From CAWGYQ01 sp963817395 (lineage in GTDB: Bacteria > Acidobacteriota > Vicinamibacteria > Vicinamibacterales > CAVPJW01), in the NCBI GenBank assembly GCA_963817395.1, contig CAWFOC010000001.1:146404-210403 (forward strand): 64,000 nucleotides of DNA, given 5' to 3'. The notes below the pieces were generated by a model. That model searched no databases, was not told the origin of the DNA, and worked only from the letters and a program-made list of their open reading frames with translations. How positions within the stretch are numbered: the first letter of the stretch is position 1; each line of letters begins with the position of its first letter. Shown here piece after piece: positions 15,868 to 23,513 of this stretch. The position numbers were made by a program, and so were the translations under genes.

Positions 15868-16684
15868 TTCGTGCGTACGTTATTTAGTTGTCAAACAAGC
15901 CCTGGAGCGACGTGGAGCGGTCTCCGGCGCGACTTGGCTGAATCGGCACAGCTGCCCTCATCCCTCCAACCTTCAGTGTCTCGTCCGGCGGCGGTGCGAC
16001 GAGGACGCTAAGAGTCATCCTCGGCGCGAATCGCCCGCACGAGGATGACGGCCAGGAGGTGAGCGACTCGCTGATCAGCGACTGACATTCGCCGGCACCG
16101 TGAGAGCCCGGATCGCCGCGGGTTCAACCCCCGAAGGTACGCGCCGTTCGCTTTCACCTGAAACAGTCACACGTCGAGCGTCGCCTTGCCGTTCACGAAG
16201 CCGCGACGGAGGTTCATTCACCCGCCATTCCGGGCCAACGAATTGGCTTGAAGTCATCGCTCGTTGACACATAGTTCATCTCGACCGTTGACTTCCAGAA
16301 GGCCAACCCGCCTAAACCATTGAAAATGAAGGTCGCTTTGAAGGCATGCAGTTTGGGTGGTGCTTCGCGGCATTGTCAGGGAGCTCAGATGATTTCGCGG
16401 ATCAGACGTTGAAGGAATGACTCTCCAGGATCAGGGTCGTGACCTCCGGCTTCGGATGCGACTGATGCACGCGCCGCCTCGTCGCCGTCGTCGTACGGCG
16501 GCTCGCCGGATTAGCTGGGGCCTCGGCTGGCATGCTGCGCTTACTCGGCTGAGGGGGCGTGTGTGGTGGCTGCCTCATCGCCTCGTCCGCGACCGATTCA
16601 AGACGGCTGTTCCGGATCGATAGGCGCCGCGACTGGTTGACAACCGGCCCCGCGTGCAATGTCAGCGGCACCTTCGCCTGACAC
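15868..16684. other. Non-coding or unrecognised stretch of about 800 bp
   Basis: I see no convincing gene here. Short open frames on both strands lack ribosome binding sites, signal peptides or motifs. A T-arm-like string near 16118-16135 has no tRNA body. Confidence 0.4.
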
Positions 16685-17314
16685 TCAGAACCGAAGCCCG
16701 ATTCCGGCCCGCGACGAAAGGTTGTGGCTCGTGCAGCTCGATCCGTAGCACGGGGGCGTGAAGCGCCCGTGGTGCCGGATCATGATGTCTCCGACCTCGA
16801 ACCGCATCACCGTACGGACCGACGGATAGAACTCGAGCACGCCGCCGAGGTCCAGCGCAAACTCGGCCCGGTAGTCCGGACGGGCGAGCAGGACGAGCGC
16901 GCACCTCTCCCCAACACACTCGAGGCCACTGTCGTACAGCCGAGTGAAGCCGGGACGGACCTTGCCGAACAGGCCGAACGTGTCGCCTCGTTTTCCAAGC
17001 TTCACGCCGACGAAGGCATCGGTTCGCCGGCGCTGGTAGGCCACGCGCAGATCAGAGGACAATCCCGCCGACGGCACCACCGCATCGTCGTGGGGGAAAA
17101 AGTCGGCTTCGGCCTCCAGGGCCGCCCAATCCGCGAGATCAAATGAGAAGCGGCCGCCGAAGCCGGCATTGGTCGATTCAAGGTCGCTGAGGCGCAGAAA
17201 GCTGGCCTGCATGCCGACTTCGAGGCGCTGAGGGGTGGACTGCGCGATCGCGACGCGTGAATCAACGACCCAAACGAGCAATACCAGGGACGCGATGACG
17301 CCGCACGGTTTCAT
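16685..17314 (-). CDS. Outer-membrane beta-barrel protein
   Basis: A 209-residue protein with signal peptide (VIASLVLLVWVVDSRVAIAQ). The mature chain shows alternating beta-strands with barrel character: AGFGGRFSFDLADWAALEAE, SSDLRVAYQRRRTDAFVGVK, FGLFGKVRPGFTRL, RAEFALDLGGVLEFYP, TVMRFEVGDIMI. It ends in RAGIGLRF; a C-terminal aromatic residue is the usual signal for barrel assembly. The size fits an 8-stranded OmpA-like/OMP_b-brl barrel. One cysteine pair (CVGERC) and another (CYGSSC) could form loop disulfides. ATG 17314 begins the signal peptide. Role unknown. Confidence 0.8.
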   Translation of the reverse strand: MKPCGVIASLVLLVWVVDSRVAIAQSTPQRLEVGMQASFLRLSDLESTNAGFGGRFSFDLADWAALEAEADFFPHDDAVVPSAGLSSDLRVAYQRRRTDAFVGVKLGKRGDTFGLFGKVRPGFTRLYDSGLECVGERCALVLLARPDYRAEFALDLGGVLEFYPSVRTVMRFEVGDIMIRHHGRFTPPCYGSSCTSHNLSSRAGIGLRF

Positions 17315-17523
17315 GAGAAGGATTCGTTCCGAAGTCAGCAGGCCTGATAGTGTTTCACGACCGGCTGGAGATGTCCAAACACCGCGGTGAGTGCCGACCA
17401 CGTTCCCTGATTGCCCACCTCCCGTTGTGCAGGACCGAACGCACAGTCCAAGCTGCAAGGTTCACGGCCGCGAACTCAGCTCTTTCACGGGCGATGACCG
17501 CTGAGCGTGACAGGGCGGATGAC

Positions 17524-19473
17524 TCAATTGACCCTGATCCGCACCACCTTGGAGATCCACTTGTGGTTGGCGGTCTTGCGGGCGAACACCACGAGATCGT
17601 AGACCCCATCTGCGAGGGTGACAATCCGATGGTACCCGGAGGCCGTGAAGCGGGCGCCGAACACCTTCCCGACATCCGGGCGGGAACGTCCATACGCGGC
17701 GCCTCCAAGAAGCATCGGTTTGCCCCCGCAGGCGACACAGTTCGGATACGCGTAAATGTGCACGGCGTCGATGCCAGTGACGCTGTTCGTCACGGCCTGA
17801 TCGACTGCCCATCCGGCTACCGCGAATGTGTTCGGCACAGTGTTCAGCCTTTTCGGTGTGTCCACCCACACCCAGGCCTTCAGGGTCGATGGAGGCGGGG
17901 CTGGGGGCGAAACACCTCCGGACGGAGCCACCGCGATCGACACCGCTGCGGACGTCGCCGACGCGCCGAGGTTGTCGACGGCGGTCGCTCTCAGGGTGTA
18001 GCTGCCCTGAGTCACGTTGATCCACGCGAATGAATATGGCGCGGTCGTGTCCGTCGACCGCAGCGCTCCGTTGACGAAGAAGGACACGCTCGCGATCTGT
18101 CCATCGGTATCTTCAGCACTGACCACCAGTGACACCGAGGCGGGCGATGTGAACCCCGCGGAGGAAACCGGCGAGGTGATCGAGACGCGCGGCGGGTTAT
18201 TGAACGTGACCCCGTCCAGTTCATCAGCGCCCAGGTCCGGCGCGGCGCCCGATGGCCGAGGGTCTCCATCCCAGTCGGTGCCCGCGTCCGGAAGCGTCAC
18301 AGCCTTGTCCAGGGCTGCAGACGGGCCAGGCAACAAGTGCAAATCGGCCACTCCTGCATTCCTGAACATGTCAAACCGCGCGGTCGTGAGGTTGTTCTGA
18401 AGCGTGGCTGACGCGCCATCGCGTGCCTGAATGGCAGCGTCGACGAGGTTATTCGCGATCAGTACGCCCCTCGTGTCCGGGAATCGGTACTCGATGGCGT
18501 GGGGGTACGTGCCAGACGTGAGGACGGTGTTGTGCAGGACGCGCGTATTCGGTGAATCAAAGATATTGATCCCCGCGTCGCCGCGAACCCATGACTCCTT
18601 GTAGATGAAGTTGTTGCGCACAACCCCACCCGTGTGATCGTTTGGCGTCGTGGGCTCCAGGCCCAACGCAATATCCCGCTGACAGTTGAGGAACGTGTTG
18701 CCCTCCACGATCGTGTCGCGAGATTTCCCCCATATCAGGATCGCGGGCCCCGCGAGCTGACCGATCGGAGCGCGAATATTGCGAAACAGGTTGTGCCGGA
18801 TGATCCATCCTTGCCCGCCGATGACATCGACGCCGTTCGTGTACCAGTCGCGACTGGTGTCGCTGAACTCGAGAACGGAGTACTCGACGATGCCGTTGTC
18901 GTTACCTCGGCCAGTCGCATCCGGGTTCGATTTCAGCAACTGCTGACCCCCGTCGCGCAGCCGCACGTTGTACAGGCGCGGCGCGGTCGTGCCGCCGTTC
19001 AGAATGATCGGATGAAAGTAGAAATCCTTGACGGTCAGGTTGGCGATGAGGACGCGTTGCGCGCCATTCCCTGTCCAGATGCCGTTCGGTGCCGCCCCGT
19101 ACGATGGATTGCGCATCCCCGGTCCGACCAGCACCACATCGTCGCGCCGGCCCGTGGCACCGCGAAGTGCGACGTTGACGAGCCCACCGATGTGCAGCGT
19201 GCCGGTGAGGCGATAGGTCCCGGCCGCGATCAGAATCGTCGTGTTCGAAACGAGATTCCGTACGGCCGCTTGCAGTTGCGGCTCCGTCGACACGTGCACC
19301 ACATTGCCGGTCGGGGCCGGAAGCGGCGGCACGGGATCGACCGGACCGGCCACGAGTGGGAGTGAGTCGAAGACACTAAGCAGACTCACCGACAGAACGA
19401 AACACAGACGTCTCTTGAGACCGGATCGCACGGATGCACCGGTCGAACAATTGAAAGTGGATCGCGGGGCCAT
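17524..19473 (-). CDS. Secreted parallel beta-helix protein with Ig-like and C-terminal acidobacterial domain
   Basis: A 649-residue protein. A signal-anchor (LCFVLSVSLLSVFDSLPLVA) is followed by a right-handed beta-helix (about residues 60-380) with pectate-lyase/chondroitinase-B-like coils: LIAAGTYRLTGTLHIGG, LIANLTVKDFYFHPIILNGG, GWIIRHNLFRNIRAPI, IVEGNTFLNCQRDIALGL, LHNTVLTSGTYPHAIEYRF, ending in DWDGDPRPSGAAPDLGADE. An Ig-like domain (PPRVSITSPVSSAGF to AVSIAV) comes next, then a C-terminal module (GWAVDQAVTNS, VHIYAYPNC, YGRSRPDVGKVFGARF). It probably binds or cleaves an acidic polysaccharide; catalytic residues were not identified. The start ATG 19473 has no clear ribosome binding site. 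Confidence 0.8.
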   Translation of the reverse strand: MAPRSTFNCSTGASVRSGLKRRLCFVLSVSLLSVFDSLPLVAGPVDPVPPLPAPTGNVVHVSTEPQLQAAVRNLVSNTTILIAAGTYRLTGTLHIGGLVNVALRGATGRRDDVVLVGPGMRNPSYGAAPNGIWTGNGAQRVLIANLTVKDFYFHPIILNGGTTAPRLYNVRLRDGGQQLLKSNPDATGRGNDNGIVEYSVLEFSDTSRDWYTNGVDVIGGQGWIIRHNLFRNIRAPIGQLAGPAILIWGKSRDTIVEGNTFLNCQRDIALGLEPTTPNDHTGGVVRNNFIYKESWVRGDAGINIFDSPNTRVLHNTVLTSGTYPHAIEYRFPDTRGVLIANNLVDAAIQARDGASATLQNNLTTARFDMFRNAGVADLHLLPGPSAALDKAVTLPDAGTDWDGDPRPSGAAPDLGADELDGVTFNNPPRVSITSPVSSAGFTSPASVSLVVSAEDTDGQIASVSFFVNGALRSTDTTAPYSFAWINVTQGSYTLRATAVDNLGASATSAAVSIAVAPSGGVSPPAPPPSTLKAWVWVDTPKRLNTVPNTFAVAGWAVDQAVTNSVTGIDAVHIYAYPNCVACGGKPMLLGGAAYGRSRPDVGKVFGARFTASGYHRIVTLADGVYDLVVFARKTANHKWISKVVRIRVN

Positions 19474-19589
19474 AGTGGATTCACAGCCGACTGACGTATT
19501 GGTTGGCGGCGCGCGCAAACTGGCGCACCGGACAATTCCTCGCTCGAGGCGCGCAGGTTACGTCAAATCGTCCCGGGTGCAGCAAGATT

Positions 19590-19652
19590 TCGTTGTAGAG
19601 GTTACAAGTGCCTGGGGCGATCGTTGTTGAGGTTACAAGGTGCCTGGGGCGA
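19590..19652 (+). repeat. Adjacent 31/32-bp direct tandem repeat
   Basis: Two near-identical copies lie head to tail: 19590-19620 and 19621-19652. They share the core GAGGTTACAAG followed by TGCCTGGGGCGA and differ by one inserted G and two substitutions. It lies upstream of neither gene in the reading sense: both flanking genes run on the minus strand, placing it between a stop (19802) and a start (19473). Confidence 0.7.
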
Positions 19653-19801
19653 GATGCGAAGGGTCTTCCAAGCCCGGGTCAACACGCTTCGCTCCAGCCA
19701 CAAGCCGCCGGCGTGCGCGAACAGCGTCAGGCAGTCACCGAGCGGCCTTCGGTTTCTCGTGACGCTCATCGACGCCGGCGGCGATACTGCCGCTCGCTCG
19801 T

Positions 19802-20680
19802 CTACGCGAAGGGCTCCTTGACGACGACCTTCACTCCGGCGATGACACCCACCACCGCGCGCCGGACCTGATCGGTTGCGGCGGTGCTGATGTCGCCGGC
19901 AGCTTTGAGCGCTCCGGTCGCCGCGGCCGATGCGGCTTCCGCTACGTTGACGCCCACTTCGCCGGCGCCGGCGATGGCGCCTTCGACGGCGCCTTTCGCT
20001 GTGAGGGCGACGTCACCACCGAGATCCGCTGCGGTCTTCACCAGGCTGCCTGCGCTATCACCGATGGTCGCGATGCTTTCAGTGCCGAGGTCCTTGGTGC
20101 CACGGAGCACACCGAGCATCGTGCCTTTCGCCGCCGCTCCCAAGTCGCCGCCCACTCCGACGACGCCGTGGATGATGCCGCGGGAGACTTCGGTGATGGT
20201 TGCTGTCGCGGTCCACGTGATTCCTCCGATGCCCCTGATGGCCCCCGCCGCTGCCGCCGACGTGGCATCGATAGCGCTGATGCCGATGCTCTTGGCGCCT
20301 TCAATCGCGCCCTCGATCGTCTGTCTGGCGGTCTCTCCGACGTTGCCACCGACGCTCGCGGTGCTCTTGACCAGATTCTCGACCGTGGAGCCGAGGGCGT
20401 CGAGCGCATCGGCCCCGACCTCTTTCGAACCGCGCAGGACGCCGATGACAGCGCCTTTTCCCGCTTTTCCCAGGTCGCCACCTACTTGCGAGGTGCCTTG
20501 AATGACACCGGTGGCCACGTCCGAAACGACCTCCGTCAGTGCCTTGCCCACGTCGCTCGTGCCCTTCAAGACGGCCACGAGCGAACCGCTCACGGTTTCG
20601 GTGATGGCGTTGACGATTTCTCCAGAGCCGCGAATGGTTCCAATGACGCCATTCTTGACGCTTTCGATCAGACCAAACAT
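19802..20680 (-). CDS. Gly/Ala-rich amphipathic repeat protein of unknown function
   Basis: A 292-residue protein with no signal peptide and almost no aromatic residues or cysteines. It contains two long internal repeats of about 95-100 residues: KGAVIGVLRGSKEVGADALD... and KGTMLGVLRGTKDLGTESIA..., each ending in AAAGAIRGIGGI or AAATGALKAAGDI. Within these a shorter period is visible (GVLRG, GAIEGAKSIG, GVVGVGGDLG). The pattern suggests amphipathic helices that lie on a membrane or surface, like phasins or LEA proteins. I do not recognise the family. AGGAGCGG precedes ATG 20680. The divergent neighbour is a flavin-binding protein. Confidence 0.75.
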   Translation of the reverse strand: MFGLIESVKNGVIGTIRGSGEIVNAITETVSGSLVAVLKGTSDVGKALTEVVSDVATGVIQGTSQVGGDLGKAGKGAVIGVLRGSKEVGADALDALGSTVENLVKSTASVGGNVGETARQTIEGAIEGAKSIGISAIDATSAAAAGAIRGIGGITWTATATITEVSRGIIHGVVGVGGDLGAAAKGTMLGVLRGTKDLGTESIATIGDSAGSLVKTAADLGGDVALTAKGAVEGAIAGAGEVGVNVAEAASAAATGALKAAGDISTAATDQVRRAVVGVIAGVKVVVKEPFA

Positions 20681-20995
20681 GTTCCGCTCCTGTTGAAGGC
20701 GGCGCGTAGCGGTGCTACTCGTCGAGTTGAAAGTCTGGTGGGTGAAGCCGATGATTGGAGCGTCGCACAGGGAACGGGATGAGTGTCGGTGATCTCGTTT
20801 GTGACGTCAACGGATGAAGCGGAAGCCCGGTCGATAGCTGGATCGCCGAACAGGCCGCGCGATCGGCGGCGCTGGCGAACGCGAGCGAGCGGGACGACAG
20901 GAATCGTTCCCGACGGTGGATCTCGCCCGCGATCGCCCGTGTAGAATACTGTTCCTCGCGGGCGCTCAAGGAAGCCGAAGAGGGGCGGCCTCGCC
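20681..20995. other. Divergent intergenic region
   Basis: About 315 bases between the minus-strand repeat protein and the plus-strand PNPOx-like gene. No gene or clear promoter hexamer could be assigned. Confidence 0.35.
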
Positions 20996-21451
20996 ATGCT
21001 CATCCATGAACTGACGCTTGCCGAATGTCATGCGGTGTTGGCCCGCACGACGCTCGGGAGGCTCGCGTGCGCCCGCGACGACCAGCCCTATATCGTCCCG
21101 GTCTTCGTTTACTTCGACCCCGCCGAGGACTGCCTGTACAGCTTTTCGACCGTCGGTCAGAAGATCGACTGGATGCGACGCAATCCGCGGGTCTGCATAG
21201 AAGTCGATGACATCTCCGATCAGTTCCACTGGAAGACCGTCCTGATCTTCGGCCGCTACGAAGAGATCAGCAACCTCGGAGACCAGAACGCCGTGCGCCG
21301 ACGCGCTGAGGAGCTCTTTCAGCGTCACGCAGACTGGTGGTTGCCGGGAGTTGGCAAGCTCACGAGAGGAGAGGAACACGGCGAGCCGGTCGTCTACCGT
21401 GTTGGAATCGACAGGATGAGCGGTCGCCAAGCCGCTCGAGGTCCCGGGTAG
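20996..21451 (+). CDS. Pyridoxamine 5'-phosphate oxidase-like flavin-binding protein
   Basis: A 151-residue cytoplasmic split-barrel protein. ECHAVLARTTLGRLACARDD, QPYIVPVFVYFD, LYSFSTVGQKIDWMRRNPRV and WKTVLIFGRYEEI are the characteristic blocks of the PNPOx-like/NimA family. Members bind FMN or F420 and act as reductases; some detoxify nitro compounds, others are only flavin carriers. The specific substrate is unknown. The start ATG 20996 is preceded by a GAGGGG sequence about 17 bases away, not an ideal Shine-Dalgarno. Confidence 0.85.
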   Translation: MLIHELTLAECHAVLARTTLGRLACARDDQPYIVPVFVYFDPAEDCLYSFSTVGQKIDWMRRNPRVCIEVDDISDQFHWKTVLIFGRYEEISNLGDQNAVRRRAEELFQRHADWWLPGVGKLTRGEEHGEPVVYRVGIDRMSGRQAARGPG

Positions 21452-21550
21452 GTCGAGCTCGGCGTCGGTTCCGCGCACTGCTGCTTGATCACACCGCGTG
21501 GCGAGGAGAAGCCGGGGAGCACGTGGTGCGATCGTGTGCGGACGGCGATG

Positions 21551-22780
21551 TCATGAAATCGATTCCTTCGCCGTGCTGACGACGTCACCAGAGGTCACGT
21601 GTGTCCGGCCGGGCTCGCTGCGATGGTCGATCCGCTGGCCGGCGAGGAAGAGGTTCGCGACGCTGTTGTAGGTCGCCTGTTCGACGACGGTAAACGTGCC
21701 CGCCGCACTGAGCACCGCCACGCGCCGCTGCCATGATGAGTCGTGCATGAAGACTTCGACGGTATACGTGCCTCGAGGCAGATTCGCGGCGAGAGAAAAC
21801 GCAAAGCTGGCGGCCTCGCCGGCTTCGAGATTCAGGACGGGAACCCCGGCCGAGTCCGATGTCGCGCCGTACACGTAGAGCGCCCGCACCACGTCCCAGA
21901 CGGCGATACCTATCAGACCGCGAAAGCGGGTGTGGACCTTCAGGTCGAGATGGAACGACACGCGCTCGCCGCTCTTGACGATGCGCGCGCCGGTCTGCGC
22001 GTCGCTGAAGGCGAAGTGGATGTCGACCGCCGCGCTGGCCAGCGCTGTCCTCTGCGTCTGGCTGCGGCCGTACTCGGCGATCACGTCTTCAGACGGCCCG
22101 AACGCGCTGACCGTCCCGTGGCTCAGCATCAAGGCGCGCGTGCAGAGTTGCCGCACCGCGGCAAGGTTGTGCGAGACGAAGACCACCGCCACGCCCCTGC
22201 GGAGGAACTCCTCCATCCGGGCGATGCACTTCTGCTGGAACCGCATGTCACCGACGCTGAGCACTTCATCGATGATCAGCACGTCGGGCTGGAGGTGGGC
22301 CGCAATCGAGAACCCGAGCCGCGCGTTCATGCCGGACGAGTACCGCTTGACGGGCGTGTCGATGAACTCCCCGACTTCGGCGAATTCAACGATGCTGTCG
22401 AATTCACGGCCGATCTCGATGCGCGTCATCCCCATGATCGCGCCCTGCAGGAAAACGTTCTCGCGGCCGGTCAGGTCCGGATGAAAGCCCGACGCCACCT
22501 CGATCAGCGATCCGACGCGCCCGCGGACCGCACGGCGGCCGGATGTCGGCTTGAGAATCCGGCAGAGCACCTTGAGGGCGGTCGACTTCCCGGCGCCGTT
22601 TGCGCCGATGATGCCGAGCGCTTCGCCCGCCTGCACCTCGAACGACACGTTGCGGAGGGCCCAGAACTCGTCGCGCTCGAGCGCGTCCGCACTGCGCCGC
22701 CGCACGGCGCGGCGCACGAGCTCCGGCAACAGATCGCGCAGGCTGTCGTGCCGCTCGCCCTTGCGGAACTTCTTGGACAC
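21551..22780 (-). CDS. ABC transporter ATPase, Wzt/TagH-like polysaccharide exporter
   Basis: A 409-residue protein with an ATPase domain then a C-terminal sugar-binding-type domain. Walker A is GANGAGKST, the signature YSSGMNARLGFSI, Walker B LQPDVLIIDEVLSVG; the H-loop is VSHN. The C-terminal part from about residue 245 (VDIHFAFSDAQTG, VSFHLDLKVHTRFRGLIGIAVWD) resembles Wzt carbohydrate-recognition domains that select O-antigen for export. GTG 22780 is an unlikely true start, because the family's N-terminal strand (APIVFEDVSKKF) continues upstream; a GGAGG lies at 22815-22819, with CTG as the nearest in-frame codon. No permease (Wzm) lies beside it, so it is an orphan here. Confidence 0.9.
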   Translation of the reverse strand: MSKKFRKGERHDSLRDLLPELVRRAVRRRSADALERDEFWALRNVSFEVQAGEALGIIGANGAGKSTALKVLCRILKPTSGRRAVRGRVGSLIEVASGFHPDLTGRENVFLQGAIMGMTRIEIGREFDSIVEFAEVGEFIDTPVKRYSSGMNARLGFSIAAHLQPDVLIIDEVLSVGDMRFQQKCIARMEEFLRRGVAVVFVSHNLAAVRQLCTRALMLSHGTVSAFGPSEDVIAEYGRSQTQRTALASAAVDIHFAFSDAQTGARIVKSGERVSFHLDLKVHTRFRGLIGIAVWDVVRALYVYGATSDSAGVPVLNLEAGEAASFAFSLAANLPRGTYTVEVFMHDSSWQRRVAVLSAAGTFTVVEQATYNSVANLFLAGQRIDHRSEPGRTHVTSGDVVSTAKESIS

Positions 22781-22904
22781 GTCCTCGAAGACAATGGGTG
22801 CGTCTGTCAGGCGACCTCCGCTCTCAGCCTCTCGTCAGCCCTCCCCATGAAGCCTGCCTGCGACCGATTATCGCCAAACAGGCGGGAATGCCCAAGGGAT
22901 ATGG

Positions 22905-23363
22905 TCACGGAGGACTCTGCGGCAGGTACTTCATGTGGCAGGTTTCGCAGCTCATGTAGACCTGGTCACCTGCGGCCATCACGCCATCGACGTTGCGGTG
23001 TTCGGTCGCGACGAGCACATTTCTGCCGGCTTCCTGCAACGCTCGACAGGCATCACGCCAGGCCGTCTCGCCGGCTGACGGCGCGAGAGTGGTCAGCAAC
23101 AGCGCGTCGGCCGATTCCACGAGGGTCGCCGCGGCCGTTCGAACCCGGGTCCAATCATCGACCGTCACCGGGGCCGTCTCGGCCACCTGAAAGATCACCG
23201 ACGAGGCGGGAGTAACGGCGCTCGTCATCAGCTCCTTCACGTTGGCCGCCGCGGTGAGCGTCGGTGGCGCCGGCGGCGCTTTGGTCGCGTCTTGACGCGG
23301 AACGTCCGAAGAGCAGGCCGCCGCGAGCGTCACGCCCAGAAGGATGGTCCTTGGAGAGCTCAT
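22905..23363 (-). CDS. Lipoprotein with a C-terminal c-type haem site
   Basis: A 152-residue protein. The N-terminus (ILLGVTLAAACSSDV) has a lipobox ending in cysteine. The chain is mostly helical and ends with YMSCETCHMKYLPQ, one CXXCH haem-binding motif placed near the C-terminus as in class II (cytochrome c'-like) cytochromes. It is therefore probably a periplasmic-facing monohaem electron carrier or gas-binding protein. The axial ligand could not be identified. ATG 23363 is chosen because it begins the lipoprotein signal. Confidence 0.75.
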   Translation of the reverse strand: MSSPRTILLGVTLAAACSSDVPRQDATKAPPAPPTLTAAANVKELMTSAVTPASSVIFQVAETAPVTVDDWTRVRTAAATLVESADALLLTTLAPSAGETAWRDACRALQEAGRNVLVATEHRNVDGVMAAGDQVYMSCETCHMKYLPQSPP

Positions 23364-23493
23364 TGTGATCAGCTCCACGGGCAGTCTACCGCGACCCGCG
23401 AGCACCAGGCCTTCCTTGTCCAGTTGTCGACGCCCGCGCACGCGAAGGCTGGCCCGGGCGATATCAACGGAGACCTCGGAGCAATGGATGGGT

Positions 23494-23499
23494 TAGAAT
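23494..23499 (+). promoter_or_regulatory. Putative -10 element of the 23514 kinase
   Basis: TAGAAT lies 14 bases before ATG 23514, giving a predicted leader of about 8 bases with no Shine-Dalgarno sequence. No -35 box seen. Confidence 0.4.
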
Positions 23500-23513
23500 A
23501 GGATTCCCACTGC

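Noticed and set aside
16118..16135. T-arm-like string
   Set aside because: No acceptor, anticodon or D-arm pairing around it, so not a tRNA.
21743..23215. Long plus-strand open frame of 490 codons
   Set aside because: It is antisense to the ABC ATPase and the haem lipoprotein, both of which have clear motifs. High GC makes opposite-strand frames open.
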